Positions 1 to 10,964 are shown, counted from the stretch's first letter. The stretch: 64,000 nucleotides of DNA from Colwellia chukchiensis (GCF_002104455.1 NZ_NBOC01000011.1:1-64000); one strand, 5' to 3'. A program made the numbers and translations. The notes: generated by a model from the sequence alone, not told the origin.

Positions 1-46
1 GTTTATCAACAAGGGATTTCCAATCATCAAGTGTTCTGCGTTGCAT
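1..46 (-). CDS. tnpA: IS66-type transposase accessory protein TnpA, N-terminus only
   Basis: An ATG at 46 reads leftward through MQRRTLDDWKSLVDK and off the window. A GGAG ribosome-binding site lies at 53-56 (reading leftward) with a 6-base spacer, so this is a believable start. IS66 TnpA proteins commonly begin with an R-R-T-x-x-x-W motif followed by a helix of the helix-turn-helix, and this start fits that pattern. TnpA is one of two small proteins (with TnpB) encoded ahead of the IS66 transposase TnpC. Only 15 codons are visible, so the identity is tentative. Confidence 0.5.
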   Translation of the reverse strand, partial: MQRRTLDDWKSLVDK

Positions 47-127
47 AGGTTGCTCCAAGAAAAAATATTAGAGCAACTTTAAATTGAAAGGTTAATTCAG
101 GAAATGTGCAGTTGGCCGGACGTTTAC
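1..127 (-). mobile_element. IS66-family insertion sequence, one terminus (truncated by window edge)
   Basis: The reverse complement of positions 114-127 begins GTAAACGTCCGGCC. IS66-family elements have inverted repeats that start with GTAA. From that end, 81 bp inward, a minus-strand reading frame starts whose first residues resemble the small IS66 accessory protein TnpA. The element therefore extends left out of the window and its right boundary is 127. IS66 elements usually make an 8-bp target duplication, so the candidate duplicate is 128-135; the other copy lies outside the window. The family call rests on the terminal tetranucleotide plus a 15-residue protein start, so it is likely but not certain. 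Confidence 0.6.
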
Positions 128-252
128 AAATAAACTTTAGCAACCCCTAGCAAGATTTAAGCGTGCATTCGACGCTAAAACTGTCGGGTGCCGCTGTTCT
201 CAGCATGGGAACTGGGCTATACTACGCGCCGAAATTTATCAGGATTATGACT

Positions 253-1185
253 ATGAGCGCAGATTTAACACTGACCCTTTCACCAAGCCAAGAAGCACAA
301 TTGCAAAAGCTAGAAAAACGTTTACGCCGTCACGCCGGTCAAGCCATAGCTCAATATAAGATGATTGAAGATGGCGATAAAGTGATGGTTTGTTTGTCTG
401 GCGGTAAAGACAGTTATGCCATGCTCGATATCTTAATGCGCTTAAAAGCATCGGCACCGATTCATTTTGATTTGGTCGCGGTAAATCTTGATCAGAAACA
501 GCCGGGCTTTCCAGCGCAGGTATTACCCAATTACCTTGAGTCGCTTGGTGTGCCATACCAAATTGTTGAAGAAGACACTTATAGCATAGTAAAAGATAAA
601 GTACCTGAGGGCAAAACCACTTGTAGCTTATGCTCTCGCTTGCGCCGTGCGGTATTATATAAAACCGCTAAAGCACTTGGCGCCACTAAAATCGCCTTGG
701 GTCATCACCGAGATGACATGTTAGAAACTTTAATGCTAAATATGTTTTATGGTGGCAAGCTTAAATCAATGCCGGCAAAGCTCGTGTCCGATAATGGTGA
801 GCATGTCGTTATCCGACCGTTAGCATTTTGTAAAGAACAAGAGCTATTGCAATATGCACAACTAAAACAATTTCCTATCATTCCATGCAACTTGTGCGGA
901 ACCCAGCCTAACTTACAAAGGCAACATATTAAAGCCATGCTACAAGAGTGGGATAAAAACTACCCTGGCCGTATTGAGTCGATGTTTACCGCCATGCAAA
1001 ATGTTGTGCCGTCTCATTTATGTGATAGCGAGCTTTTTGATTTTAAAGCCATTGATGCTAACGCTGGTATTATTGCCGGTGGCGATATAGCTTTTGATCA
1101 AGAAAGCTTTATGCCAACACCCAAGGAGCATCGTCAGCCCTCTTTCGCTACTGCTGATATGCTGCAAGTAAAAGAAATTAAATAA
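253..1185 (+). CDS. ttcA: tRNA 2-thiocytidine(32) synthetase TtcA
   Basis: TtcA uses ATP and an iron-sulfur cluster to thiolate cytidine 32 in several tRNAs; it acts in the cytoplasm. Counting from the chosen start, the PP-loop ATPase motif SGGKDS is at residues 49-54. The two CxxC pairs expected to hold the cluster and sulfur are C124/C127 and C212/C215. The frame is open further upstream, but an AGGA at 241-244 sits 8 bases before ATG 253, giving 310 aa, the usual length of the family. ATG 247 is also in frame but too close to that site. The gene stands alone, 125 bp downstream of the IS66 terminus, so the insertion may have altered its upstream promoter region. Confidence 0.95.
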   Translation: MSADLTLTLSPSQEAQLQKLEKRLRRHAGQAIAQYKMIEDGDKVMVCLSGGKDSYAMLDILMRLKASAPIHFDLVAVNLDQKQPGFPAQVLPNYLESLGVPYQIVEEDTYSIVKDKVPEGKTTCSLCSRLRRAVLYKTAKALGATKIALGHHRDDMLETLMLNMFYGGKLKSMPAKLVSDNGEHVVIRPLAFCKEQELLQYAQLKQFPIIPCNLCGTQPNLQRQHIKAMLQEWDKNYPGRIESMFTAMQNVVPSHLCDSELFDFKAIDANAGIIAGGDIAFDQESFMPTPKEHRQPSFATADMLQVKEIK

Positions 1186-1360
1186 ACACTCATTATCCTG
1201 CGCGACAATTGCGCCCCTGCTGCAACAGTGTAAACCACAGCTAGTTAGTGCGCTGCGCGCTATTGCTAGCAATATTTCTGTTAGTAGTTAGTAAAAAATA
1301 TAATACGAGCTAAAAAGCGCGTGCTCAATAGCAGAACACTACCCTGTTTAATCTTAATGA

Positions 1361-2221
1361 CTATAAACTCTTAGCGCTTGGTTTATCTAGTTTAAAATAT
1401 TGGCGATTATGGCGGATCATCTCCGTTAACTCTAAGACATATTCAGCTCCGCGCTCTGAATAGGCTGTTAAACCGGTCGCGAGAATCTCTGGTGCTAGTG
1501 GCTGACTTTGTTCGCGTAACTGTCGACGGATGGCTCTAAAGACACTGTACGCATGATGAGTGTTAATATTTTGAAAATAGCGCGCAACTCCCTCCGCAAC
1601 CGACTTATAAGCGGCGACTTCATGTTTAGCGCCAGTATTGCGCCCACTGGGCACCATGCCACAACCTTTGCTATAACACCAAACACCAAAAAAATTTAAG
1701 CCAATCCGGGCAAAGCGAGATGTGCCCCAAGCCGACTCGTTCGCTGCTTGTACTAACACTAAGGCTGGCGGAATAACATCTACCTTTAGCTCTAACTCAT
1801 ATAACTGTCGCAATAAGGAGTATTTTTTACTGACTTTATACTTTTTTAGCAAACCATTAATAAACTGCTGATCTTCATCTGTTAACGGTTGCTCTAAGGT
1901 GAGTTCGGCGATTAATTGCTCAACTCGCGCGCGCTCAGCGCGTATTTTATTATTTTCAGCATTTATCGCTGGTCGCATAAAAGCAAAAAATTGTCGCTTT
2001 TTCTCTTTAACATCAACAATACGGGCAAAGTCAGGTAAGCGAACGTTGTGTAAAGGCTGCTCAACTTTTTTCGGTGCTTTCTTAACTACTTTCGGCGCGG
2101 CAACAGGCGTTACTGGTGCTGGCTTTTCGATGGTTAAAAACGTAAAGGGCGCGATTAACGCCACCAACAACAAAATAACAAGGCCAAGCGCGAATAAGGT
2201 CGAGAGGTTAAGTTTCGTCAA
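1361..2221 (-). CDS. Bax-like peptidoglycan glucosaminidase, membrane-anchored
   Basis: The C-terminal two thirds matches the Bax/FlgJ-type N-acetylglucosaminidase fold: the likely catalytic glutamate is E162 in AANESAWGTSRFA, followed by GLNFFGVWC and a repeat of Y/F-rich helices. Residues 8-30 form one hydrophobic segment with no clear cleavage site, so the protein is probably anchored in the inner membrane with its enzyme domain in the periplasm; a proline/lysine-rich linker follows (33-55). The start codon is TTG; it is supported by AAGGAG at an 8-base spacing. Length (286 aa) is close to E. coli Bax. Its cellular role in this family is not well defined; cell-wall turnover is the inference. 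Confidence 0.85.
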   Translation of the reverse strand: MTKLNLSTLFALGLVILLLVALIAPFTFLTIEKPAPVTPVAAPKVVKKAPKKVEQPLHNVRLPDFARIVDVKEKKRQFFAFMRPAINAENNKIRAERARVEQLIAELTLEQPLTDEDQQFINGLLKKYKVSKKYSLLRQLYELELKVDVIPPALVLVQAANESAWGTSRFARIGLNFFGVWCYSKGCGMVPSGRNTGAKHEVAAYKSVAEGVARYFQNINTHHAYSVFRAIRRQLREQSQPLAPEILATGLTAYSERGAEYVLELTEMIRHNRQYFKLDKPSAKSL

Positions 2222-2291
2222 GCTAACAACTCCTTAAGCTAAAGTGTCGCATTTGAGCAAGGTGGTAAAGCTTGCCCACTTTTTAGTGTTA

Positions 2292-3095
2292 TTAAGCAGA
2301 AAATGTATCATTTAATGTACTGTTTTGATCGGCTGAAGTGTGTAACTGCAAGCCAAATATTTCTCGGTATAATATGCCTTTTACGTTGTAAAATAGTGGC
2401 GCGATATAAGCCAAACAAAACAGGAAAAATGCGATGGCAATAAAGCCCAATTCAGACGCACCTGCTGCCGCGACTGGCACAGCCGCCACCATAACCGCCA
2501 AGGCTAGAATGATATACAGAGCAAATATTTTAAACCATTGAAAGCGCGTTGCTTGTAAACTAACGGCAATGGCTTTCATTGGTGACATTTTCTTTTCCAC
2601 CACTAACGGTAACACCAGCGATAAGGCTACCGCGAGAAAAATACCCGGTAAATAAAACAAGGTTAGACCGATAGTGACTAACGTAGATGTCAATAACGCA
2701 CTGATCGCTACCCAGCTACCACGCTTTAAAAATGCAAAAATAAGTTTCGGTTGAGTTTTTAGCCCTACGGAGTGAAAAATCCCCATCATTTCAATACCGA
2801 CAATAAAGGGATACACCACTAAGGTAACTATGATATTAAGTAGCGTCGCTGATTGTTGATCTTGAATTGCGACTTCAATACCGCCTAATTGGCTGCTAAC
2901 AAGCATCGACACTAGCATACCAATGAGCAAACAGGCGAGTAGGCCCAAGTTTATCGCCATGCGTGATTTTAAGGTTATTTGCCAGGCTTCTTTTAAAATG
3001 GCCTTCACATCAAGTGAGTACTCACCTTTAACGGCCTCATCAACACTACCACCAATTTTTACCACAGAATTTTTTTCAACCGAGTTTTCTTCCAC
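2292..3095 (-). CDS. uncharacterised multi-pass membrane protein
   Basis: A 267-residue protein with a polar N-terminus of about 45 residues followed by roughly six hydrophobic segments (about 48-68, 84-108, 128-160, 188-215 and 218-240). The layout, an initial soluble stretch and paired helices with a conserved-looking PLVVEKKMSPMKAI loop, is like the YciC/BPSS1780 type of bacterial membrane proteins of unknown function, but I cannot assign a family firmly. It starts with GTG, preceded by AGGT eight bases upstream. It lies between the Bax-like gene (70 bp) and a DUF1415 gene on the same strand, so co-transcription is possible. Confidence 0.75.
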   Translation of the reverse strand: MEENSVEKNSVVKIGGSVDEAVKGEYSLDVKAILKEAWQITLKSRMAINLGLLACLLIGMLVSMLVSSQLGGIEVAIQDQQSATLLNIIVTLVVYPFIVGIEMMGIFHSVGLKTQPKLIFAFLKRGSWVAISALLTSTLVTIGLTLFYLPGIFLAVALSLVLPLVVEKKMSPMKAIAVSLQATRFQWFKIFALYIILALAVMVAAVPVAAAGASELGFIAIAFFLFCLAYIAPLFYNVKGILYREIFGLQLHTSADQNSTLNDTFSA

Positions 3096-3215
3096 AAAAT
3101 ATTACCTGATCTATACGCGCCTGTTTGACGCCTTGCGTTACTTTATTGGGCTCAGTATATCGTAATTCAATGTATGCTGGGAACAAGCAGCAGCATTATT
3201 GCCGTTAATATACTA

Positions 3216-3764
3216 TTAATGGTTACCTTTTATGTTTTTTAACAAAGCTTTAAAGTATTCTGCCCCCTTTTCATTGGCCAAGGCAATATTGGTTTCTGGA
3301 ATGGTTTCAGGGTTTTTATAAACCTTGAGTACTCGGGTTAAACTTTGTTCACGCAGCAAGTGCAAGGTCGGATATGGCGCACGATTAGTATAATTACTCG
3401 CATCATCATAATTGGCATCGGCAAAGCAATAATCGGGATGAAAAGTTGCGATCTGAAAAACCCCGGCATAGCCCTCTGTATCGATAAGCGCATTTGCCGC
3501 ATCAACGAAGTCTAAAAAGCGATTAAAGTCTCGAAAACCTTGCCCATAAATCAAGAGGCTGGTTTCAATATTAGGGTGCTGGTGTAAGTAATGACACTGA
3601 GATAACAACTCAACCAATGCAGGTTTTAGCTGCTCAGCAGCACTGACATGATAATGAATGGTTTGGTTGACAAATTCTTTTTTAGCAAATGGGCAAAAAT
3701 TAAGCTCGATGATCACTTGCTCTAGCCATAATTTAGTCTCGGTAATTTCTGTTATTTTGCTCAT
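3216..3764 (-). CDS. DUF1415 family protein
   Basis: A 182-residue soluble protein that I recognise as DUF1415 from its N-terminal NFCPFAKKE motif, the LLIYGQGF and FQIATFHPDYCFAD segments and the NRAPYPTLHLLRE motif. The function of the family is unknown; the CPF motif and conserved His/Asp residues suggest an enzyme, but that is only an inference. Family members are common in marine gammaproteobacteria and are about this length. No signal peptide or membrane segment is visible. A mobile-element-like repeat begins 40 bp upstream of its start. Confidence 0.88.
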   Translation of the reverse strand: MSKITEITETKLWLEQVIIELNFCPFAKKEFVNQTIHYHVSAAEQLKPALVELLSQCHYLHQHPNIETSLLIYGQGFRDFNRFLDFVDAANALIDTEGYAGVFQIATFHPDYCFADANYDDASNYTNRAPYPTLHLLREQSLTRVLKVYKNPETIPETNIALANEKGAEYFKALLKNIKGNH

Positions 3765-3804
3765 AACCTGCTCGTTAATGCCTTTAATTAAGCTGTAATG
3801 TGGT

Positions 3805-4069
3805 TAGGGTCTGTTGACCTTTAGAGATGACTTTTACAGCGTCTTGTTTGGTAGTTAGACAAGGCTGAGCCTGTGATGTGTAGCAAGCTACACAAACAGG
3901 TGATAACGCCGACTAAATTTCAAACAAGTGCTGCCATTAGGTACATTTAAAACGAATGTACGCTTTGTTGCTCGCTTGATAATAGCATCACTATTTTTCG
4001 AAGCTCGCGCCGCGAGTAAATCCATTTTAAACTGAATAAATTGTAACCTTGAAAGGTCAACAACCCCTA
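3805..4069. repeat. MITE-like element with 18-bp terminal inverted repeats
   Basis: Positions 3805-3822 (TAGGGTCTGTTGACCTTT) and the reverse complement of 4052-4069 (TAGGGGTTGTTGACCTTT) match at 16 of 18 positions. Both ends can be read as TA followed by GGG, consistent with insertion at a TA dinucleotide, as made by IS630/mariner-type elements. The 265-bp interior carries no convincing gene and includes a hairpin around 3878-3900 (TGTAGC-AA-GCTACA). A related but degenerate copy of the left end is present at 31763-31801. The element lies between the DUF1415 gene and the stop codon of the ABC exporter. It has no transposase, so mobilisation would have to be in trans. Confidence 0.7.
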
Positions 4070-4072
4070 GTT

Positions 4073-5863
4073 TTACCCGCGCTTGGCGTTTTGCTGTAAT
4101 TGCCACATGGTATAATAATGGCCTTGTTGTGCTAATAAACTTTGATGGCTACCTTGTTCAATAATCTCACCTTGTTGCATAACGATAATAACATCGGCGT
4201 CTACTATGGTGGATAAACGATGTGCTATCACTAAGCTAGTTCTATGGGCTGCCACTTCTTTAATCGCGGTTAAAATCGCCTGCTCAGAGCGACTATCTAA
4301 CGACGATGTTGCTTCGTCAAACACTAAAATGCGTGGATTTTTCAAAATGGTGCGGGCAATAGCTACTCGTTGTTTTTCACCACCTGAGAGCTTTAAACCG
4401 CGCTCCCCAACCATAGTTTCTACCCCTTGTGGTAACCGAGCAACAAAGTCACTTAAGTGCGCAAGTTCAAATGCGCGCAGTACTTGCTCTTTACTTGCTT
4501 TGGGATCACCATAATGAACATTGGCAAACAAGGTGTCATTAAATAAGACCGTATCTTGCGGCACGATACCAATATTACGGCGCAGTGAATGCTGGCTAAC
4601 GTGGCGAATATTTTGCTCATCAATACTGATGCTGCCACGGTCACAGTCATAAAATCGAAACAGTAACTTAACCAAGGTGGATTTACCTGAGCCACTTTCC
4701 CCTACCACAGCAACTTTCTGGCCTGGCTCAATGCTAAACGAGATATTCTTGAGAATGGGCCGCTTTTTATCGTATGCAAAGGAAATTGCAGAAAACTTCA
4801 CCGCGGCCTTTGACAGCTGTAAGTCGCTAGCATCTACCTGATCTTCAATTTTCGCTTTACGGGTCATTAGGCTAAACATATGCTCGATATTCGCCAATGA
4901 GCCTTTTATTTCACGGTAAACGAAACCTAAAAAGTTTAACGGAATAAATAGCTGCATCATAAAAGCATTGATTAAGACAAAGTCGCCTAAGGTCATTTTT
5001 TCATGAGTTACTTGGTAAGCGGCGAGCGCCAACATCGCGGTCATCGCACACGAAACTATCAATGCTTGACCACCATTGAGGGCAAATAACGATAAGCGAT
5101 TTTTCATTTTCGCCTGCTCCCAAGTCGCTAATTGTTGATCATAAGCATCCGCTTCATAACGCTCGTTAGTAAAGTATTTAACGGTTTCATAATTTAATAA
5201 ACTATCGATTGCGCGGGTATTACTGGATGAGTCGGCGTTATTCGCTTCACGAATAAAGCGCGTTCGCCAATTAGTGGCATAAACAGAATAAGCAACATAC
5301 AAAACTATTGATGCTAACGTGATAAACGCAAACCAAAGGCCATAGTTAACCAGCAAAATAGTCACCACCATGATAATTTCGATTAAGGTTGGAATAATAT
5401 TAAAAACCATAAAGCGCATTAAAAAATTGATACCGGAGGTGCCGCGATCTATGTCACGCGATAAGCCCCCTGTTTGTCGATTTAAATGAAAATCTAAATC
5501 TAAGTGATGTAAATGTTGAAAAACTTTTAAGCCGATCCGGCGAATGGCTCGTTCAGTAACGCGGCCAAACAAGGTGTCTCGGATTTCGGCAAACAAAACA
5601 ATTGTTAGTCTGACTAAACCATATGCTGCCACCAAGGCAAAAGGCACTATATAAATTCGTTCAGCTTGTTGGTTATCTAGAACATCAACAATGTCTTTTA
5701 AAATAAAAGGCAAATAAACACTGGCCACTTTGGTAAAAATTAAACAAATTAACGCCAAAAATATGCGGCTTTTAAATTCAAATAAGTAAGGTAATAAAAG
5801 TTTAATTACCTGCCAATTAAAGGTTGTTACTTCGTGCTCTGGCTGGTGCGAGGATCGACGCAT
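4073..5863 (-). CDS. Atm1/ABCB7-type ABC exporter, half-transporter
   Basis: A single chain with an N-terminal six-helix ABC exporter domain (about residues 20-330) and a C-terminal ATPase. The Walker A motif GESGSGKST is near residue 388, the signature LSGGEKQR near 491, Walker B/D-loop VFDEATSSLD and the switch histidine in IAHRLST follow. The sequence FVLINAFMMQLFIPLNFLGFVYREIKGSL and the NYETVKYF segment are characteristic of the Atm1/HMT1 branch, which in other organisms exports glutathione-linked sulfur or metal compounds. It should work as a homodimer in the inner membrane. The substrate here is not known. Length (596 aa) is normal. Its stop codon lies 3 bp from the repeat element. Confidence 0.92.
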   Translation of the reverse strand: MRRSSHQPEHEVTTFNWQVIKLLLPYLFEFKSRIFLALICLIFTKVASVYLPFILKDIVDVLDNQQAERIYIVPFALVAAYGLVRLTIVLFAEIRDTLFGRVTERAIRRIGLKVFQHLHHLDLDFHLNRQTGGLSRDIDRGTSGINFLMRFMVFNIIPTLIEIIMVVTILLVNYGLWFAFITLASIVLYVAYSVYATNWRTRFIREANNADSSSNTRAIDSLLNYETVKYFTNERYEADAYDQQLATWEQAKMKNRLSLFALNGGQALIVSCAMTAMLALAAYQVTHEKMTLGDFVLINAFMMQLFIPLNFLGFVYREIKGSLANIEHMFSLMTRKAKIEDQVDASDLQLSKAAVKFSAISFAYDKKRPILKNISFSIEPGQKVAVVGESGSGKSTLVKLLFRFYDCDRGSISIDEQNIRHVSQHSLRRNIGIVPQDTVLFNDTLFANVHYGDPKASKEQVLRAFELAHLSDFVARLPQGVETMVGERGLKLSGGEKQRVAIARTILKNPRILVFDEATSSLDSRSEQAILTAIKEVAAHRTSLVIAHRLSTIVDADVIIVMQQGEIIEQGSHQSLLAQQGHYYTMWQLQQNAKRG

Positions 5864-6130
5864 TTTATTGCTTAAATTCCATGTTGGGGGTTAGTGAAAA
5901 ACGTTATTCATCTTGGTTTGGCACATTAAAATGTCGCCACAGTTGACGCTCAAGCACACTATATTAACATTGAAAACCCTTGCTATCTGTAAAATATACC
6001 CATTTATCCATCACGCTCGAATATGGTGTTTTATAATAGTTATGGTAACGTATAAGAAGTTTACATCACAAGTGATCTGCTGTTGCACAATACAATAACG
6101 TTATCATTTAACTAAGGCTAGCGGCTATAT

Positions 6131-6661
6131 ATGCTCTCTCTAATTAACAATGTCATTGATCGCTGTTTTTTTACTGCTACCTTTATCATAGGTGTTCAGC
6201 TACCTGAATTTATGCAGCAATATCAACAACGCTTGGCCGGTCACTTAACTGAGGCACAATTGCAGTTAGCGCAATATACCAATATTGCGCAGCAGCACTT
6301 TGATGGTAGCTTAAGCGCGATGATCAGTCGCTATAAAAGCAATAGCGATGCCGCCATTGTCAGCACCGGAGAGTTAATTGCAAACTTATCTGCACGCGTG
6401 CAATACCTGAGTCAGCATTTAGAGCAAATTACCACCAACAGCTACCTGCAAAGCGTTTATCAATTTATTCGACATCTTGACCCGCAAATAGCCGCCGGCA
6501 CTGCCCAGCAATTTGCTATGGCGATTCCTATCGAGCTAAATGCCATTGCCACCGGCGCTGTGCTTGCCATTAGCAGTTTAGTGCTAAAAACTTTATCAAT
6601 TAAAAGTGTGCAGCGACTGTTCAAAGCTAAACGCACGCCAATCACTCACTCTGGCAGTTAG
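6131..6661 (+). CDS. DUF2937 family membrane protein
   Basis: A 176-residue protein with a hydrophobic N-terminal segment ending in the GVQLPEFMQQYQQRL motif, a long helical middle that predicts as coiled coil (about 35-120), and a second hydrophobic segment near residues 135-155. This two-ended layout with a Q-rich centre is typical of DUF2937, a family of unknown function found in marine gammaproteobacteria. The middle part is probably periplasmic. It is transcribed alone toward the shared terminator at 6731. Confidence 0.8.
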   Translation: MLSLINNVIDRCFFTATFIIGVQLPEFMQQYQQRLAGHLTEAQLQLAQYTNIAQQHFDGSLSAMISRYKSNSDAAIVSTGELIANLSARVQYLSQHLEQITTNSYLQSVYQFIRHLDPQIAAGTAQQFAMAIPIELNAIATGAVLAISSLVLKTLSIKSVQRLFKAKRTPITHSGS

Positions 6662-6730
6662 CATTCTGCTGTTGAAAAGTACGGCGTTAAGCGGCTACTT
6701 ACCATAACCTCGCGCCAAGTGCTAAAACGA

Positions 6731-6757
6731 AAAAAGGTTGCAACAGCAACCTTTTTT
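6731..6757. terminator. bidirectional intrinsic terminator between DUF2937 and ihfA
   Basis: An 11-bp stem, AAAAAGGTTGC / GCAACCTTTTT, closes on a four-base AACA loop, with A and T runs on the two sides. It can therefore end transcription from the plus-strand DUF2937 gene and from the minus-strand pheST-ihfA operon, whose last gene ends at 6788. Confidence 0.9.
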
Positions 6758-6787
6758 ACTTCACTAACACATCTCTGAGCTGAAAAC

Positions 6788-7081
6788 TTATTCGCCGTTA
6801 CCGTTCTCGACACGACTTTTAAGTTTTTGACCTGGGCGAAATGTCACCACTTTGCGGGCAGAAATAGGAATGTCTTCACCTGTTTTTGGGTTCCGACCAG
6901 GACGTTCACTTTTTACTCGTAAGTCAAAGTTACCAAAGCCAGACAACTTAACTTGCTCGCCCGACTCTAATGTTTGACGAATTTCTTCGAAAAACACTTC
7001 AACCATATCTTTTGCGTCGCGCTTACTCAGCCCAACCTTTTCAAATAAATGTTCTGCTACTTCTGCTTTTGTTAGCGCCAT
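6788..7081 (-). CDS. ihfA: integration host factor alpha subunit
   Basis: A 97-residue HU/IHF-fold protein; with IhfB it forms the DNA-bending heterodimer that organises promoters, recombination sites and origins. The N-terminal [24 protein letters not shown] and the DNA-wrapping arm with [12 protein letters not shown] (proline that intercalates) are the alpha-type sequence. It follows pheT by 3 bp, the same pheS-pheT-ihfA order seen across gammaproteobacteria, so it is the last gene of that operon and is ended by the terminator at 6731-6757. Confidence 0.98.
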   Translation of the reverse strand: MALTKAEVAEHLFEKVGLSKRDAKDMVEVFFEEIRQTLESGEQVKLSGFGNFDLRVKSERPGRNPKTGEDIPISARKVVTFRPGQKLKSRVENGNGE

Positions 7082-7084
7082 TAT

Positions 7085-9496
7085 TTAATCCCTCAGAGAT
7101 GCATTTAGTTCAGTTTTCAATGTATCAACCACTCGGTTAACTACGTCAGTGATGTCCTTTTCTGCTAAGGTTTTATGATTGTCTTGCAAGATCATCGCGA
7201 TTGCTAAACTCTTAAAACCAGTGTCAATACCATTACCTCGGTATACATCGAACAAGTTTAGATCAACTAAATAATTTCCGCCAACCTTTTCAATAAGTTG
7301 TAGAACTTTTTTTGCACTTACTTGCTCTTCAACCACTACAGCAATATCACGTCTATTCGCCGGAAAGCGTGATATATCCTGTGCTTGCGGGATGTTTTGT
7401 GTACAAACTTCACTCAATAAAAGCTCAAAAACTAAAGTGCGGCCGTTTAAGCCTAATTTTCGTTCTAATTCAGGATGTAAGGTGCCAACATGCCCCACTA
7501 GCACTCCATTTTTATGAATAGCCGCGGTTTGCCCTGGGTGTAAAGCAGCAATTTCAGCTTGAGAAAAACTGTAGGCGCTAGCATTACGCGTTAATGCCAA
7601 TAAACCTTCCACATCGGCTTTGATGTCGTAAAAGTCAGTCGCAGCTTTTTCAATCGTCCAATGCTCAGCACTACGTTGGCCGCTAATCACGCCGGCAATC
7701 ATGTGCTCTTGGCGCACACCATTTTCAGCGCTGTCATCTGGCAGAAAACGTAAGCCTGCTTCAAATAAACGCACCCGACTTTGTTGTCGGTTTTGGTTAT
7801 AAGCAACCGCTTGTAATAAGCCAGTCCATAAACTAACGCGCATTTCAGACATTTCTGATGAAATTGGATGCGGCAAGGTCATAGTCGCCTGCTCTGGGTG
7901 CAACAAGCGTTGTACTTTCGGGTCGACAAAGCTATAGCTAATCGCTTCTTGGTAACCACGATTCACCAGTAAATTTCGTAACTTAGCAATGGGTAATTGC
8001 GCTTCTTGTTGCTCTCGCATTGCTAAACTTGCCCTCGGCGCAACATTGGGAATATTGTTGTAACCAAAAATGCGTGCAACTTCTTCAATTAAATCCACTT
8101 CAATACTAATATCAAAGCGATAGGCTGGCACAATCACAGTCCAAATTTTATTTGCATCAGTGCCTTGCTCACTCACACTAAAGCCTAAACGGCTTAAGAT
8201 GTCATTAACCGTTGCGTCACTAATGTGATGGCCAATACGCGCATCTAATTTAGCGCGACGTAAGGTCACAGTTTTTTCAGTTGGTATATTTTGTTCCGAT
8301 ACCGCTTCAACGATTGGGCCGGCTTCACCGCCAACTATGTCAAGCAATAACTGGGTTGCGCGCTCCATGGCATCACGCTGTAATTGTGGATCAATACCCC
8401 GCTCATAGCGGTGTGAGGCATCTGTATGTAAGCCGTATTGGCGGGCTTTACCTAAAATGGCTAATGGCGCAAAAAACGCACTTTCTAAAAAGATATCAGT
8501 TGATGTGGTGGTAACACCTGACGTTAAGCCGCCAAATATTCCTGCCATTGCTAGCGCTTTGTTATCATCAGCAATGACTAAAGTTTGCTCAGACAAGGTT
8601 ACTTCATTTTCATCCAGTAGCACGAGCTTTTCATCTTTAGTGGCATAACGAACATTAATGCCGCCTTCAATAGCCGCTAAATCAAATGCGTGCATCGGAT
8701 GACCTTGTTCCAGTAACACATAGTTTGTTACATCAACTACGGGATCAATAGAGCGTATACCACAACGACGCAGTTTCTCAACCATCCATAAAGGTGTTGC
8801 TGCCTTAACGTTAATATTTTTAATTACGCGACCTAAATAACGCGGACAGGCTTGTTGTGCAGCAAGTGTGATAGCAATTTTATCGTCAATAGTCGGCGTG
8901 ACAGCCGTAATAACGGGTTCAGTAACGCTTAAGCCATTCAACACGCCAACTTCACGGGCTAAACCTTTTAACCCCAAACAGTCACCGCGGTTAGCGGTTA
9001 AATCAACGTCAATGGTAACATCGTTAAGGTCTAAGTATTCACGCACGCACATGCCAATTGGCGCATCATTGGCAAGTTCCATAATACCGTCTGAGCTATC
9101 AGATAAGCCAATTTCTGACTCACTACACAACATACCGTGCGAAGGTACGCCACGCAGTTTTGCTTTTTTGATTTTAAAGTTGCCCGGTAACACTGCGCCT
9201 ACTGTGGCCACCGCTACCTTTAACCCTAAGCGACAGTTTTTTGCACCGCAAACAATATCCGCTAATTCACCGTCATTATAATCTGGCCCTAAATTAACTT
9301 TGGTTACTTGTAATTTATCGGCATCTGGATGTGGACCACACTCAACCACTTCGCCAATTAAAACCCCTGTAAACTCACCAGCAACTGGGGCGACATCATC
9401 AACTTCAAGACCAGCCATGGTAATTTGATGTGCTAATTCATCAGAAGAGATAGCAGGGTTTACCCACTCACGTAACCAAGATTCACTAAATTTCAT
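7085..9496 (-). CDS. pheT: phenylalanine-tRNA ligase beta subunit
   Basis: The 803-residue beta subunit of the alpha2-beta2 phenylalanyl-tRNA synthetase. Domains in order: an N-terminal insert-bearing domain with a tRNA-binding OB fold (about 40-150, with HPDADKL), the B3/B4 editing domain (about 210-375, with the editing-site region around [18 protein letters not shown]), B5 (about 400-475), the catalytic-like core and the C-terminal anticodon-binding FDX-ACB domain (about 705-800, [13 protein letters not shown]). Length is as in E. coli. It lies 12 bp downstream of pheS and 3 bp upstream of ihfA, so the three are one operon. Confidence 0.98.
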   Translation of the reverse strand: MKFSESWLREWVNPAISSDELAHQITMAGLEVDDVAPVAGEFTGVLIGEVVECGPHPDADKLQVTKVNLGPDYNDGELADIVCGAKNCRLGLKVAVATVGAVLPGNFKIKKAKLRGVPSHGMLCSESEIGLSDSSDGIMELANDAPIGMCVREYLDLNDVTIDVDLTANRGDCLGLKGLAREVGVLNGLSVTEPVITAVTPTIDDKIAITLAAQQACPRYLGRVIKNINVKAATPLWMVEKLRRCGIRSIDPVVDVTNYVLLEQGHPMHAFDLAAIEGGINVRYATKDEKLVLLDENEVTLSEQTLVIADDNKALAMAGIFGGLTSGVTTTSTDIFLESAFFAPLAILGKARQYGLHTDASHRYERGIDPQLQRDAMERATQLLLDIVGGEAGPIVEAVSEQNIPTEKTVTLRRAKLDARIGHHISDATVNDILSRLGFSVSEQGTDANKIWTVIVPAYRFDISIEVDLIEEVARIFGYNNIPNVAPRASLAMREQQEAQLPIAKLRNLLVNRGYQEAISYSFVDPKVQRLLHPEQATMTLPHPISSEMSEMRVSLWTGLLQAVAYNQNRQQSRVRLFEAGLRFLPDDSAENGVRQEHMIAGVISGQRSAEHWTIEKAATDFYDIKADVEGLLALTRNASAYSFSQAEIAALHPGQTAAIHKNGVLVGHVGTLHPELERKLGLNGRTLVFELLLSEVCTQNIPQAQDISRFPANRRDIAVVVEEQVSAKKVLQLIEKVGGNYLVDLNLFDVYRGNGIDTGFKSLAIAMILQDNHKTLAEKDITDVVNRVVDTLKTELNASLRD

Positions 9497-9508
9497 TATA
9501 TGGCTTTC

Positions 9509-10878
<1,370 letters not shown>

Positions 10879-10964
10879 CCATGTGTTCACAGTATACCGT
10901 TTGTCCTGAGCATCGCAGCTTTTTTACAGCCATGTGTTCGCAACATACTGATCAAACTGAGCAT
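10879..10964. repeat. imperfect 35-bp direct repeat downstream of purC
   Basis: Copy one is 10879-10913 and copy two 10930-10964. Both begin CCATGTGTTC and end CTGAGCAT; they agree at 26 of 35 positions and are separated by 16 bp. Copy two runs directly into the purC terminator, and copy one is followed by a CGCAGCTTTTTT stretch, so the pair may have arisen by duplication of the region next to the terminator. Confidence 0.55.

Noticed and set aside
120-152. CAACCCCTAG at 140-149 as a further MITE end
   Set aside because: Only about ten bases match the right end of the element at 4069 and the adjoining inverted-repeat bases differ.
163-252. N-terminal extension of TtcA to a GTG at 163
   Set aside because: It lacks a ribosome-binding site, adds 30 residues absent from the family and overlaps the probable promoter region. 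ATG 253 with AGGA fits better.
3888-4106. 72-codon minus-strand reading frame
   Set aside because: It lies almost wholly inside the MITE-like repeat and overlaps the end of the ABC exporter gene. No ribosome-binding site or family likeness.
8868-9281. 137-codon plus-strand reading frame opposite pheT
   Set aside because: It is antisense to a strongly conserved synthetase gene, and its composition (serine, proline and lysine rich) is that of a shadow frame.
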